A stretch of DNA of 64,000 bases from positions 6,582,501-6,646,500 of the forward strand of contig NW_026947488.1 of assembly GCF_034190915.1 (NCBI RefSeq), given 5' to 3'. The stretch is from Cavia porcellus (Eukaryota > Chordata > Mammalia > Rodentia > Caviidae). Positions 13,041-26,300 of this stretch are shown here, piece by piece. The notes beneath the pieces are model-generated. The model saw nothing but the letters and a program-made list of their open reading frames with translations. It had not been told where the DNA came from and ran no database searches. How positions within the stretch are numbered: position 1 is the first letter of the stretch; the number at the start of each line of letters is the position of its first letter. The translations under genes and the position numbers were made by a program.

Positions 13041-13484
13041 TTTTTGTTCTGGTTCTCCAGCCCCCACTGAGGCACAGGAGGCCGCCCGCCCTCCCGGTGC
13101 AGCGGGAAAGGTATCTGCTTCCTCCCAGCCCTCCTGGTGTGTGGGGGGAACGGTATCATTTTGTTGTTGTTATTTTGTTTTGCTTTGCTTTGCACTGAGT
13201 GTCCTCCAAGACCAGTTTAAATGACTCCCGGTCAGCCCAGCACCGAGGCTGGGATGGGGAAGGGAAGAGGCTGCCGTCCCCCCCAAGCAGCTGTGTGTGG
13301 GGAGGGGTAACGCAACCAGGCTGTAGATGAGCCATCAGCGTTTTAAAGAAAAAGCTGTGCGGGAGGCAGACTGTGTTTTTACTGCTAGAGAAAGTAAAGA
13401 AAAACTAACAGACCAGTGGGAGTACACCTCAGGCTGTGAAGAACTGAAGAAAATCCGGACGTGCATGCAGAACACTCAGAAACC

Positions 13485-13665
13485 GGGGTGGCCACCCCTG
13501 TACGCCCAGCACTTGGGAGGCTGAGGCAGGAGCATCCCACTGTAAATCTGAGCCCGGCCCGAGTAATTTATCGAGATCCTGTTTCAATTTAAGCAATAAA
13601 AAAGGCTGGAGATGGAGCTCGGAGCTGGGTGCAATTTCTGGAATCAAAACACAACGAAAACAAAC
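13485..13665 (+). repeat. Composite B1-ID SINE
   Basis: A B1 body ('cgcccagcacttgggaggct') is followed, after an A-rich linker, by an ID remnant ('aaggctggagatggagctcg'). Confidence 0.7.
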
Positions 13666-14204
13666 CTCTCCGGAGGCTGGCCCGGGCGCAGCGCAGGCGG
13701 GGCATTTTGGGGGCCCCCTTGTGATTCTGAGGTGCAGCCGGCCTGGGCGGCCTGATAGCCAGGATTGCTCCGGGTGGGGCCTGGGCTCTGGGTTTGTGGG
13801 GGGCGGGGTTTCCTGGCCCTGGGGTCAGGGAGTAGGGTGCCGCTGGATTGGCTGGGTCCAGGGAGCCCTCAGATCTTTAGGATGGAAGGGGTGACAGGGA
13901 GGACACGGGCGTCCCCAGCACTGACCGCTGGGGCCTGGGGCCAGCGCAGGGCCTTCTCAGGAGGAGGGGCTCCCTGCGCCTCCCCAACCTGGCCCCTTCC
14001 TTCCCGCCCTCTCTGCCTGCCCATCACCAGTGTCCTGCCCCTGTCCACCCCGGGTCCCCCACCGGCAAGGACCAGGAGAACGGGGCCCTGGCAAAGCAGA
14101 GAGCCCAGGAGCAGCTGCTCAGGAGGCCAGAGAAGCCCCGCTGGGCCGCCCTCCCCACCACCCCTCTCCCCACTCCCAGCCGCTCTGCCTGACCCTCGGC
14201 TTGG

Positions 14205-14295
14205 ACCCAGCTCTGGCAGCCACTCGCCGTGTCACCTTGGGCAAGCTTCCCCCATGCTCCAAGCCTCGGTGTCCCAGTCTGTAAAATGGGCCGTT
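14205..14295 (+). repeat. MIR fragment
   Basis: 'gtgtcaccttgggcaagctt' and 'cccagtctgtaaaatgggcc' are the conserved core and 3' part of a mammalian-wide MIR SINE. Confidence 0.8.
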
Positions 14296-15084
14296 GGAGC
14301 CCCAGAAGGCTCTGGACAGGGATGGGCGCTGGGCCTCACGGGTTAGAAGGTGGAGCTGGTGACCTGCACCCGAGGCACAGTGGGGACCGGAGCGGCGGCC
14401 GGGCCCTGCCCAGCTCAGCAGCATGGAGGCACACGGCGGGCACCACGGCTCCGGGCCCTGCTCGGTTCTCAGCTGCAACAGCACAGGGCGCTGTCAGGAA
14501 GGGCGCAAACCCCGCCGGCCTCATGCCTGGGTTCCTGGGGACCCTGGGGCTCCCTGGTGACCGCGCTATCTCTGTGAGAATGGACAGGTCTCGGGTGGAA
14601 ACTGCCCACGATGCTGGTTTTACAGTTTAGAAAACTCCCTTCAATTCCTCCGCCTCAGGCCAGCAGGAGGCTCCCGGACCCAGAGGCAGGTTCTGCGGTG
14701 CGCGGCTCGCCGAGCTCCGAGGCTGGGCCGGGCAGGGCACGCAGCCGATAAGCGGAGCTGGGCCCTTATCGGTGCCCCCAGGAGGTGTCGGCGGCCGGGT
14801 GCCCACCCTGGCTGTGCCTGCGTGACGCCCCACCGAGGCCCCCTGGCAGCTGTGGCTGGATAGTCCCTGCCTGCTCTGCAGGGGACCTGGTGTTTACGCT
14901 GCTGGGCACAAACACGAGTGTGACTCAGCAGCAGGACAGGGACAGGGAGGAGCAGCTGCTTGGCTTTGGGGTGAGCGAGAACAGGAGCAGGGGCGGTGGC
15001 CGGAGCCTGTCTTCAGACAGGGTGTGTGGCCCCAGGTCCAGGCCGATGCTTACCAGCTCTCTCTGGCTTGGGGAGTGGCTGGAT

Positions 15085-15190
15085 CCTCTCTGCTTGGTTT
15101 TCCCATCTGTGAAATGGGCGCAGTCAGCTTCCCACCGGCTCAGGGAGGGCTCAGGAAGTGAGCAGTGCAGAGCCACGGCAGGGGTCCAAT
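15085..15190 (+). repeat. MIR fragment
   Basis: 'tttcccatctgtgaaatggg' is followed by a decayed MIR 3' end. Confidence 0.65.
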
Positions 15191-16493
15191 ACATGTTAGT
15201 TTCCGGGAACTCAGGGACCCTGAAAGCATCCAAAATTCGGCTGCCACATGTGACAGTAAACACAGGCCCTTCTTCAGCAGGTGGGACCCAAAGCGCAGTG
15301 GTGGGGTTCACAGGAAGTAGGGTGGCTTTCCCACCTGCACTCAGCTTCTAGCTCAGCTTTGCCACTGACTACAGGGAGCAACCCCATTTCATCCCCTTTC
15401 ACCCTAGTGAAACCCAGAAGTGAAACTCACGGGGAGGTAACCACGGCACAGTCCATCACCCAGGGCCAAGGTGGCAGCTGAGGCTCCAGCCATCACATCC
15501 AAACTCCAAAGCAGAAGAGCCGGAGGTGTGTGATCATTGGCCCCTTCCTTGTGGGAGGTCAAGGTGGGCAATCTTCAAGCCTGAATCAGGCAACCGCAGG
15601 AATAGGGGGACTGAGTTATGGTCAAGAAGTTCCAGCTCAAGGTCATGGAGGCCACAGAGCCAGACAGCAATGGTTCAGGCTTCAGAGGCAGACAGGCTGA
15701 AGCCCAAAGTTCTGATCGGCTGCCTCAGCATGCACGGCGCCCTCTCACCCACGAGCCACGCGGCCCTGTAACGTGAGACTTCCCCATGCCCGAGGGAGAA
15801 GACCAAGCTGGCTCGCAGGAGGGCACCGCAGGGCAGCTCCCGGACCCGGTGCCCATCCAGGGACAGCGTGTGCCCAGGCGCTTTGGGCCGCCTTCCTGCA
15901 GGACGGGGAGACGCTGCGACCAGCGGGGCCTGCAGAAACTTCAGCTGCCCTCCTGGATCTGCTGGGAGGAACTCGGGCCGGGATTGGCTGGCGCCCCTAC
16001 CCCCAGGCTGCTCTGCTGGAGGTGTGAGGGGCGGAACAAACAGCACCCCTGCAGACCCTGCCCGCGTGGGCGGGCCTCGTGGGCGCCCATCTCCAAAGAG
16101 CCCCAAGAGACGGGCATTAAAATCCAGGAGTCCTGAGGGAGAAACTGCATGTTATCTGCGTAACGGGCGCCTTCGGTACCCCGGTAGCTGTGTGCCCAGC
16201 TAGACACCTGCACACCTCTGCCACGCTGCCTTAGTTCAGGAGGGCTGGCTGCGAGGCAGAAGAGGCATTTCTTAATCAACCTCTGGGTGCCTCAGCTTGA
16301 AGTACTCTAGGCCTCCTCCTCTTTTCTACTGCCTGGAACTTGGACATGATGTCTGGGGCGCCAGCAGCCATGGTGAAGAAGGAAGCTATGCATTATGATG
16401 CTGCGTGGGAAGATGGACCGTGAGTTCTGGACGCCTCTCCTCCGAGTCCTGGTCTGCAGGCTTCACAATTACTTTACATAAGAAAAAAAAGTA

Positions 16494-16661
16494 AGCTGGG
16501 CGTGGTGGCTCATGCCTGTAATCCCAGCACTCAGGAGGCTGAGGCAGGAGGATCATTTTGAGTTCGAGACAAGCCTGGGCTACAAAGTGAGCTCAAGGCC
16601 AGCCTGAACTGCATAGCGAGACCCTGTCTCAAAAAGACAAAAAAAAAAAAAAAAAAAAAAA
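16494..16661 (+). repeat. B1-type SINE, well preserved
   Basis: It runs from 'agctgggcgtggtggctcat' to 'gaccctgtctcaaaaagaca' and a 20+ A tail. An internal duplicated segment (acaaagtgagctcaaggcc) gives it a longer right half than a plain B1. Confidence 0.9.
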
Positions 16662-17509
16662 GTGGCCAGGGACCCCTGTTACTGTGGGTTTTCTGCATGG
16701 TGCGGAACCTAATTTTAAGGAACGCAGATGGTCAGACAGGGTACATGTTTAGAGCTGCAGCTGCAAACAGCAGAAAACCCTAGTCACAGGTTTAAGGGAC
16801 AGGAGGAATGTCCTCGGGTCCAGCTTCAGGTGCAGCTGGATCAAGGGGCCCAGAAACCCCCCCGACACCCAGTGTGCTCTCTTCCACTGGGCTCCAGTTT
16901 CCCACGCGTGGCTTCCTGTTCGCAAGTGTGGCCCCCTCCCTCCCAGAGGCTCTGGGTTTATCGGTTCCCAACCTGGCCCCTCCCATCACCTCAGCAAGGC
17001 AGCTTCCCTGCCCCAAGAGCCCCAGGACCAGCAGGCACGAGCCCACAGGGGCCGTGACCCGTGCTGAGTGTGGGGTCCCCACGGAGCTGCCGCCAGCCTA
17101 GACCAGGGTGGACAAGGCAGGCGGAACTCTAGGTGCTCCCCGAGGTCAGCCTAGGGAGCTGCGCTGGGGAGAAACTGAGGCTGGGTTTGGGAGTAATGAT
17201 ACCCCTCCCCAGGGCACAGGGGCAGAGCAGGCTGGGGACGGCGGCCCCGAGGTGCCTCTGTACTGTGTGGGCTCGCTTTCGGGAGCTGGCCGGCCACAGC
17301 CCACTGCCTGCCCCAGTGCGTCCTTAGGGAATGCGCCCTAGATGAGCAGCAGCGGTGGGGGACTTGGAGAAGCCCCTCCAGGAGGTGGGCAGAGTGGGGG
17401 CCTCTCAGTGAGGGGAGCCCCCTGGGTCCCACACACTGGGGGCCCAGGGCCTTCTGCACTCTGGCCCCTCCCGCCCCGCCTCAGAGCAGCGTGCAGACGG
17501 GCCATGGAT

Positions 17510-17720
17510 GTCTGTTTGTCTGGGCATCTGGGCTCACGCGCACAGCCCGTGTCTCTGGTGTGTGTCCCCACAGACACGGACAAGCCCACAGACAGCACAC
17601 GCTTGTGTGTGCCTGCACATCTGTGCACAGGTGAGTCTGGGGGTGTCTACACCCACCCGGAGCGTATCCGTGTGCATGTCTGCGGGGTGTGTATGCACAA
17701 GCATGTGTGATGCACACACA
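17510..17720. repeat. Degenerate GT/CA-rich low-complexity region
   Basis: TG/CA-rich words such as tgtgtgcctgcacatctgtg and gtgtgatgcacacacaccct recur without a fixed unit. Confidence 0.6.
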
Positions 17721-18929
17721 CCCTGGCCCTCTGCTGGGTGGGACGGGCCAGGAACAGCAGGACACACGGGAGGAGGCGGGAGCTGAGGGGCAGCCCAACC
17801 TGGCCCATGGCCCCTCACTAGGCCACGTCACCTGGCTGACAGAGACACAGTGCAGGCCTGAGCCCCCTGCTGCTGGACACCACAGAGAGGCCTAGCTGGG
17901 CTCACCCCAGGGCTCTGGGTGGGGCTGCGCCCCCACTTCATCTCCCTGAGCACTGGTATGCCTCCCAGGGGAGGCTCCTGTCCTGCACTGGACCCGCTCT
18001 GCAGGTGGCAGTCCGTCATTCTCCAATGCCCTGGCCCCAGCTCCAGGCTCTCAACTCAGCCCAGGGTATCCTGGGCCCCATGGGGTGCCCGCCAGGCCTT
18101 GAGGCTTCCTGAGGGCCGGTTCCTGAGCCTGTCACTGGCTGATAGGGACAGGAAATGTGCTGTGGCCTTGCCGATAACCCTGATAACCTAGCTGTGCCCT
18201 CACAGCCTCCCAGGCCCCAGGCTATCAGTGCAGCACTGTCTGTGAGCCCTGCTGACCTCCTGACCTCACCCCAGTGTTTGCAAACTCAGGTGCTTGAGGG
18301 GGGCAGCGGAATCAGGGATTGGAGAAAGCCTGCCTCTGGCCGGTGGCAGCCGCTCCTGTGCCCCACAGGTCCTTCTGTACCTGCTGTAGCCCCCGCCGCT
18401 TGGGTGCTGCAGGGACTCTGGTCCGATCCCCTCTGCTCACCGCCTCCAGATTCTCCCAGCTCAAACCAGCTCAGCCAGCTCTGAGTGGACCGGGCAGCCC
18501 TGAAGCCCCCACTGCCAGCCAGGGCCGGCCCTCCGCTGGGGTTTCCAGCGCCCGCACAGGAATCATGCTCAGGCTGCTGGAGGGCCTGTTTCCCACTGTG
18601 TCCGGCAAGCACTTGGTGGGACACCGATCAGCCCTGGCCCCGCGGAGACAGGACAAGGACAGATGCAGGCATGGGGGACATCAGAGGGCAGCCAGCTCAA
18701 AAAAGCTAGTGACGCAGGGACCGGCCGGCACCAAGGCCCCAGGGTGGGCTCTGCCCGCCATGCCCAAGGGACAGCTGGTGTGGCCAGAGCTGGGCGCAGC
18801 AGTGATGGATACAGTCGTCCTGGGCAGACCCCGGAGGCCAACAGGGACCGGCCTCAGAGGTACCCAGACCACAGCCAAGGCACAGGGATGCCTCGGCCAC
18901 TCAGTTTCGAGAGAAGAAACCTGAAGACC

Positions 18930-20032
18930 CATGTTCTCTTCAAAGAAAACAAGTTTTATTTTTATAATCAGAATATTCTAATAAAAATATTATAATAATA
19001 TTAGCTACCTTTGTTTTCCGGGCCTTGACATACCAGGCGTGCCACAGAGCGCCTGCAAGCTCAGCTCCCTGAGGTAGGTCAGAGGGACACCTGGGGCCCA
19101 GCCTGCCCACGCCACACGCCATCCGCGCACCCCTCCTGGGCTCCGAGGGGGCCCTCCCCGCCCAGCACAGAACTTCTCCCCTCCCCTCTACCAGGCAGCA
19201 GGGGGCCCGGGCCCGGGGGAAGGGGAGGTGGGGCACAGGGGCCTGCACCCTGCCCTCCCCAGGCCCGCTGGGCTGGGAGCTGCCGGTGACTCAGCCTCAC
19301 GGCGACAGACACACAGCAGAGAGCTCGGCCCCGCTGGCCTGACCGGGCAGGCGGGCTCCCTGCTGCCGCCAGGAAGCCCCTCGGGCAGTGATGGATGACG
19401 GGGCCGCGGACAGCGTTAGAGACACCGACCCTGCCGTGCCGTCATCGCGGTCGTGGTGTGGTCTCCCCGTGGAACCATCAGCAAAAACAAGTCTCTCAGA
19501 GTCAAAAATAGGTTTGTGATTCTGGGTGGCCGCAGTCTCTGCTGAAAAAATAGACTCAAATTCTGAAATCACTTAGTAGCAAACAAGGACAACAGGAAGG
19601 AAGTCGCAGTGTTCCGACCGACCGAGGGGCGCTGCCTGCAGCGGGCCGCCTTCCGGCCTTGGCAGCATGGGGTCCCCGGGAGAGGAGGTGGCGAGGCCCG
19701 CGGTGAGCGGGCGCCTGCAACGGGCCGCTGCGCGTCTCTCCTCTGGGCTCCCCTGAGAAGGCACCTGAGGCACGGGGTGTCGCACAGCCCGAGAGACGCC
19801 CTGGGGGAGCCGGGCTGCGGGCGCCTGCAGCGAGGGCAGGGACAGGAGGCCTCGGTGCCAGGACGCAGCGCAGCCTCTTCCGGGTCAGCTCTCCTCTACA
19901 GGTCCCCCGAGGCATGAGGAGACCTGGACGTGAGGGGAGCCAGCTCTCAGCCACCCAGGGCTCAGGCAGCACCCAAGGGGCCTCTGGGCACACCGAGGCT
20001 GGGGGCACCCGCAGTCCCCGGGTGGACGGGGC
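18930..20032 (-). other. RBM38: RBM38 3' untranslated region
   Basis: About 1.1 kb lies between the stop codon and the first strong minus-strand poly(A) signal. The distal end is AT-rich; just beyond the signal the minus strand carries further A/T runs (18955-19010). No other gene or recent SINE is seen in it. The exact cleavage site is inferred to be 10-30 nt past the signal. Confidence 0.75.
18955..18960 (-). terminator. RBM38: RBM38 poly(A) signal AATAAA
   Basis: The plus strand reads TTTATT here, giving AATAAAAC on the minus strand about 1.07 kb past the stop. It is the first canonical signal in a suitable AT-rich context downstream of the gene. Confidence 0.7.
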
Positions 20033-20336
20033 TCACTGCATCCTGTCGGGCTGCAGCTGTGGCGCCTGGTACTGCACGAAGGCGGTGCCCGCGGGGGCCG
20101 CAGCGGACAGAGCCTGCGGGAGGGCGGCGGGGTAGCCGTAGCCCACGAAGCTGGTGGCCGTGGCGGGCGAGGCAGCGTACGGGTACTGGTCGTAAGTGGC
20201 TGGCGGGTACTGGGCGTAGGCGGGGCTGGCGGGCGCGTACTCGATGTAGGGCGAGGTCAGTGATGGGACGGGGGCGGCCGGGATCACCACGCTGGGCTGC
20301 ACGATGGCTTGCGGGTAGATGTAATGGGGCGTCAGC
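20033..20336 (-). CDS. RBM38: RBM38 coding exon 4 (C-terminal tail, residues 139-239)
   Basis: The acceptor is gcttgcccgcag before GCTGACGCC. The exon encodes the low-complexity tail from LTPHYIYPQ to the end QLQPDRMQ and stop. It is rich in Pro, Ala, Tyr and Ser, with repeated Tyr-Pro dipeptides, and contains Ser195-Pro. The stop codon is at 20033-20035. Confidence 0.97.
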
Positions 20337-23300
20337 CTGCGGGCAAGCAGAGAGTCAGGGGGCACAGTGCCCGGCTCCTTGTCCCCCCTCCCCAGGCCTC
20401 TGCAGTTGGGGTGCCCCCCACACCCGGAAGCGGCTCACGGCCTCCCCTGTGGTCATAGCGGCCAGTGCTCGCCCACTCAGCTCAGGGGAAACAGCACCAC
20501 AGCTGGATCCAGCCCTCGGCCAGTACGATGCACACTGGTGGACAACACCGAGCTCATGCACAGGAGTGCTGCGACTCCTGCTTCTGCACCCCCAGGCCAC
20601 CCGGCAGGGAAGGGGCGAGGCTGAGGGGCACAGGGGGGGGGGCTCTGCTATCAGGAGGGGCCCGGGGCCCGAGTCCCGGGGGTCACACCAGCACCCCTGG
20701 GGTTCACTGCACCAGGTAAGACAGGCCCAGGATCCCTGCCCCGCCCTGGCTCCAGGAGAAGTAGGACATTCCCTGCCTGCACTCACCCTAGGGGCAGGGA
20801 CAGAATCCAGGACAGCCCCTGGAGAGCACTCTGGCACCTCCAGGTTCTCCCGGACACCCTTTGTGGGTCCAAGAGGAGCCCACACTCTTATTCAGGAGCC
20901 CTCCGAGGGTCCTTGCGCAAGAACTGAAAACCCACAGTGGCAGAGCTGTGCCCAACAACCCTGCCCCTCGCCCCGGGAGGAGTCTGCAGGGTGAACCCAG
21001 AAGGCCCCGCCCCACCACGGCCACAGCGCTCTGGGGAAGAGGCATCAGACTGGGGTGGACTGTGCAGATCGGCTGCTGTCCATGCTAAACGCACTCAGAC
21101 GCAGACTGACAGTCCCAAGCGGGGCGAGGCCGACTTCTACAGAACTGCCCCTCCACGGGTCCCCCAGAACTGTGATACACCACCACCAGTGCAAAGGAGG
21201 GAGACACAGACAGCTGTGCATGGCGGGGCTGGTTCCACGCAGGTCTGACCATCTGCGCACGGACCACCGTTCAGGGGTGTCACGGCAGTGTCCAGATGTC
21301 CCCCCGACCCTCCTGCGGTGCTCGGAGGTGGCTGCATCTGGAGAGCTGTGTGACCAAGCGGTGGTGCGGCGCTGCGCTCAGGACTAGGAGTGTGGCCGCT
21401 GCGGTCCTCGGCAGCCTGGACAAGACACAGCGAGCAGAGAGCCGGCGTCCGCTGCCTGCTCCGCGGCCTCCTGCCTGCTTCGGACCTTTCTGCTCTGGGA
21501 GCCACCCTGCCTTGACATCGGCCGCTGATGGACCGAAGCTTCCAGGAACTGTGAGCCAAACAAACCGCTCTGGGGTAAGGGAGGACCAGAACGCATTGTT
21601 TTGTTGTTGTTGTTGTCTTTTTCATTTTTATCGGTACCAGGGGTTGAACTCACGCCTGCTTGCAAGGCAGGCGCTTATGCTGAGAATCCCCAGCCCCCAG
21701 AATGCATTCTGAAATAAGAGGAAAATGTTCAAATGGAGAAGGGAACTAGCAAGAGGGGAGAGGGGAGAAAACAAGGGGAAGGGAAAAGAGAAACCTTGGA
21801 AATAGAGCGTAGCAAACGGGACGAGAGGCGGGGTGACGGGAGGGAAGGGGACCGCGAGAACCCAGACTGTGCCTGGACAGGGACCGACCCTGCCGCGCGG
21901 GAAAGAAACCTGTCCGCCTCTAACTTTGGGTGCCAAGTATTCTGCCCCAGCAAGGTGAGAGCAACCAAGGCAACGAGCATAATTAAAAATAACGCCAGGC
22001 AGGAGACCCAGAGGGGAGGGACAGGCGACTGGCCACCCTCTCACGAGTCCGTCCACGCGAGGGAGTCTTAACGTGGCTGCAAAAAGGGAGGGCGCTACCA
22101 ACACAGGCCAGCCTCACAGACGGCACGCCACCACCAAAGGCCACATCTGTCCTTGTTGTTTGGAACCAGACATCAAACTCATGACCTTGCGCCTGCCAGG
22201 CGGGTGCTCACGCCGCTGAGTTAAATCCTTGGCCCAGTTTATCTTTTTTTTTTTCCAAAGGCCACATCTTGACGCACTAAGTCCATTAATGTGAAATGCC
22301 CAGAGTGGAGGAATCTATGGAGACGGAAAGATTAGTGATTGCCAAGAGCCAGAGGAAGGGGACAGAAAGAGCTGCTTAGAGGCCTCCTCCTGGGAGGACG
22401 GCAAAGCCCTGCAGCTGGAAGGCGGCGCTGGCCACGGGACCACAGAGGCCTTTAACAGACACGTTGGAGTGATCGGGGCGCTGCAAACACCCGGGGCGCT
22501 CCTGGCCCCATGTCTGAGGGCTCCCCTGACCAGGGCACCAGCCCCACGGCTGCCACAGCCACACACGGTGTGGGCAGCACGCAGCGCCCTGCACCCCACA
22601 CAGGGACCTTGAGCAGCAGCTGTCCGGAGGCCGGGAGGCCTCTGCCAGGATCCCCGTAGCCGTTCCTTGGTCTGCTCCAAACTCGCGCCTCGAGGGAAGC
22701 ACAGGGCTTCCCAACAGGCAGACCTGGGTTCCGTCTCACCCTCCGGACACCTCCCACGCCTGCCCCCGAGCCCTCTGCTGCTGGGAGGGGAACCACAGCT
22801 TCTCAGGGACCCGGGGCAGCAGACGGGGGCTGGACGGAGACTTCTCCTTCAGAGAAGGGGACTCCTGCAGGGCACAAGGAACCTCGGGCAGGGGAGTGTG
22901 CGGAGCAGGGAGCAGGGCAGGGTGGAAGAGGGGTGTGAGAGTGGAGGAGCAGGGCACGGCGCTGGGTCACCCGCCAGCACTAGACCCCCAAAGCTCAGTG
23001 CCACAGCCAACACCAGGCACGGCAGTCTCACCCTACCAGGCCCATCCCCGCCCATGCTCGGGAGCTCAGGCCCGGCCGCCAGCCTGGTCTCTGAGGCCCC
23101 AAGACAAACGCACAAGCAAAGCTGACTCCTCGGCTGCCACTGGCCAGTAGTCCTGGTGGCCCTGCAACCCCCTCATCTGTGGGAACCCCTGCTCCAAACC
23201 TCAGAAATACTCCAAGACCTGAAGCTCTGAAAACACTGGGCTCAGAACTTCTGCAAACGTAGGCAAGGCATCCCTAGGCAGCAGACACCACCCCAGGCTA

Positions 23301-26300
23301 TGCACCCCTCAGAATGTGGGCCTGGCTAGGCCCTGCTGCAGGAACCATTACGCATGCTCAGCCTCACTCCTGCCCAGACCCTGCCACCTCCACCAGGTCC
23401 CTGATGCCCACCGCCAAGGGGAAGGGATGCGGTGCCCCAGCCACCAAGGAGCTGCTAGGCCCGTGACTTCAGCCCTGGGGGTACCATGTGCCTTCATGAG
23501 GGCTCCCCCAGGGTTCTGTCCAGCTGGCACACATGTGGAAGTGGCAGCCACCTTCCGAAGCATCCTGGAAGCCAGCAGATTGGGCGCTGCTCGCGCTCCA
23601 TTTCCCAGAGGGAAGGAGGCTCAGAGAGGGCCAAGTGCCCTGGGCAGCCACACAGTGACAGGTGCCGGAGGTCCATCTGCTGTGGCCCAGCTGGGGCAAG
23701 ACCCAGCATGGGCCAGGGCGGTGGCTGGGATTCTGCTGCTCGGAGGCCCAGGCTGGGACAGAACACAACCCAAAGCCAAGTGGGAGGAGCTGCACAGCGC
23801 AGGCTGCTTAGAGGGTCCCAGTGTCGAACCCCTGTACTTGGACGAGGCCCAGGCTCCCACCTCTGCCTCCTCGAGGGCATGGCCACCATCCCTGGCTCGC
23901 TGTGGGGACTCAACTCACCAGGGCAGCATCACCACAATCACCCACGCACCAGCCATTTCCAGAATGCCCCAGACATTTCTAGTTGGCACAACTGGGGGTT
24001 GGGAGGGATGCAGGGAGCGCTTGGCATCTTGTGGGCAGAGGCCAGGTCAGCTCCACACCTAGACTCACCCAGCCCAGAAGCCATTAGGACCCAGGCTGAG
24101 AGCTCCCTGCAGGGCACTACTGGCTACCTGGCGCAGACCCGAAAGGGCTTCCCACTGGTGTTACAACCACAGGCCCAGGTGGGGCAGGACGGCAGACCCA
24201 GAGCACAGGGCGTGGACACGGTGCAGGCATGCAGAGACATCCACTCAGCTCTTCAGGGACAGGGAAAGACCCAGTGTGCAGCCTGCTTCGACCCCAGGGC
24301 CGGTCCCGACTGCCTGACGCTAGGGAGCGGGGTGTCGTCCCACAGCCGCTGTAGCAGCCCTCCACCCTGGGAAAGTACCCCAAGCCCTGGCATTATCTGA
24401 ACAGGGTGCAAGTCTGGGCACAAGCTGCCCGCCTGCCCACCAAGCCTCTGCAACAGTGGCCATGCCTGTAGGACTCAGCGAGGAGCCCAGCAGAGCAGCA
24501 GACACCCCCTCACATCCCCGGGGAGCACTCTGCTGCCACCCTTGGGAGCCGCAGCCCAAGTCCTTCCCCTCAGGCTGGAGGAATCACGTTAATCTCTAAG
24601 CTCTCAGGACGTCGCTCTGGGATCAGGAGCCTCCAGTGCCTCCACCTGCCTGGAATCAAACTCAGCTGCCCCGACCCAAACGCTCAGGCCTCGATCCACC
24701 CATCCTCCGAGGCACTCTCCCTTCCCTGCGCCCTGGCCACAGCACCTGCTGCCCTGGCCTGCAGACTCTTCCCCCGGCTCCTAGCCCACCTCCTCTGCCT
24801 ATCACTGTGCAGCTGGTGTTATTTACCTGGGTCCCATCTGCCCTTCCCACAAGCCAGGGCACTCGCCTTAACCCCTGGGGCCCAGGTCTCAGGTCAGCCA
24901 AGCGTTTGAGCAGGTGCCCCAGCCCCCGCCCAGCCCTGTACCTCGCCCATGGCCACAGGGATGGAAGTGGAGCCTCAGCTAGCATGGCTGGGGGCAGAGG
25001 GCAGCGGAAGACCCCAAGCACAGGCTGCCAGTCTCTGTCTACCTGCTAGGTGCCTGAGAGCCCTGAAACATCCTCGGTCCCTCACCGAGTGCCCCCAGGT
25101 GTGCACGCAGGACACTGCTCTGCACCCCAGAATCCCACCAGCACGCCAAGACAGGCACAGGGGACAGCAGGGGCAGTGTGGGTCCTTCCTCCATAGAGAC
25201 CCACAGGACCCAGCACCCAGCCAGTGGGGGTGCGTCAGGCAGGGACACTGCTTCCCTCCAGACTGAGTTGTGGAGACCACGCTGACCACCCGAAGCCTTA
25301 GGCAGCTTGGTCCTTGGAAACATGGTGTGCACTCCTGGTCCAGAGCTGCCCAGGTAAGGAGGGGACAGGGATGCGGATGAGACACAAGGGGCCGGTCCTG
25401 CTGGAACTGGACCAGGGTCATGTTCCTCCCATGGTCACCTCTGCTCAGAGCCCACATGCTCAGCACTGGCAGCACCCAGCTGACTTGACCACACGGAGGC
25501 CCAGGCGTCCAGGGCTCGGAGTCCTGGCCCAGAGCCTGGTTCCGACTTTCCAAGCTGCATGGTCAGTCACACAGGTCTCTCTGGCCTCAGTTTCCCAATG
25601 TGAAAACCAAGGACGCTCCAGAGTCTGGTAGAGGCTGCACTGGCTCCCCAGGGAGGGCACTGGATTCTGAGAAGCCCCCGGGGGAAGGCGTCTCAGGCAG
25701 CTGCTCACGAGACTCAAACTCAGGCAGGAAGTGTCAAGGGGACTCACGGAGGGCCTGCCCTACACGCAAAGCAAAACCTCGGTGAAAACTCCCTGGCCAC
25801 AGCCCAGGCGGGCTCACTTCCTGAGCTCTGGTCACCGCTGAAAATGGCAAGTGAGCCGTTTCACTTTTTCTGCTCTCCAGGGACCTTGTCCCACCAGGCT
25901 GGAGGCCACGTGGCAGCACCGGGAGACACCAGGGGTGACTGAGGGACCTAGTGCGCAGGCGCCAGGCAGGCCGGAAGCCAGGCCAGGGGGACGGAATCCC
26001 CCGTGGCGAGGGAGCTGGGGACGCTCAGGCTCCTAAGGGCCCAGCAGACAGGCCCGGCAGGTGTCCCGAGCAAGTGAGAGGTCCTGTCTGATGATGCCAG
26101 TGCTCGAAGCAGCACTGCTGAGCCTGTTCAACGCCCAGCTGACCACTGCCCCCCAGCTGCACCCTAGTCTCGGCTGATCCCACCTTCCATTTGCTCTGGA
26201 ATGTTCTTGCGCTCCTGTCTTTCAAATGCTCTTTAAAACACACATTCAAATGTCATCACTTCCAACGTGGACTGGTTCCAGGTGGCACCTGGGACTCCCT

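Larger units (their letters stand above)
1..18930. other. Intergenic region downstream of RBM38; no gene recognised
   Basis: This GC-rich stretch has many chance open frames on both strands, none with a protein signature I know. In human, the next gene beyond RBM38 is CTCFL in the opposite orientation, but no zinc-finger coding sequence appears here. Recognisable content is repeats, listed separately: L2 and MIR relics, an L1 3' fragment, B1- and ID-type SINEs and a CT-rich simple repeat. Apart from these I see nothing in 880-1900, 2130-3280, 3440-5080, 7050-8160, 8300-9120, 9250-10460, 10520-11320, 11500-12700, 13670-14200, 15200-16310 or 16670-18930. Confidence 0.75.

Noticed and set aside
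16371..16430. A short reading, MVKKEAMHYDAAWEDGP, after a reasonable start context
   Set aside because: It stops after 17 codons, has no splice site supporting a longer protein, and the preceding DNA resembles an ancient interspersed repeat.
1..18900. Possible exons of CTCFL, the expected convergent neighbour
   Set aside because: No C2H2 zinc-finger coding sequence or TGEKP-type linkers are present in any frame. The gene is probably outside the window.
19930..20994. A 354-codon plus-strand open frame, the longest in the window
   Set aside because: It is antisense to RBM38 exon 4 and its GC-rich flanks. The opposite strand encodes the known protein, and the translation shows no domain, only Arg/Ala/Gly-rich composition.
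21040..21400. Possible tRNA or other RNA gene hidden among ID-like sequences
   Set aside because: All tRNA-like heads seen in the window end in A-rich tails and belong to ID SINEs. None has a complete cloverleaf outside a SINE.
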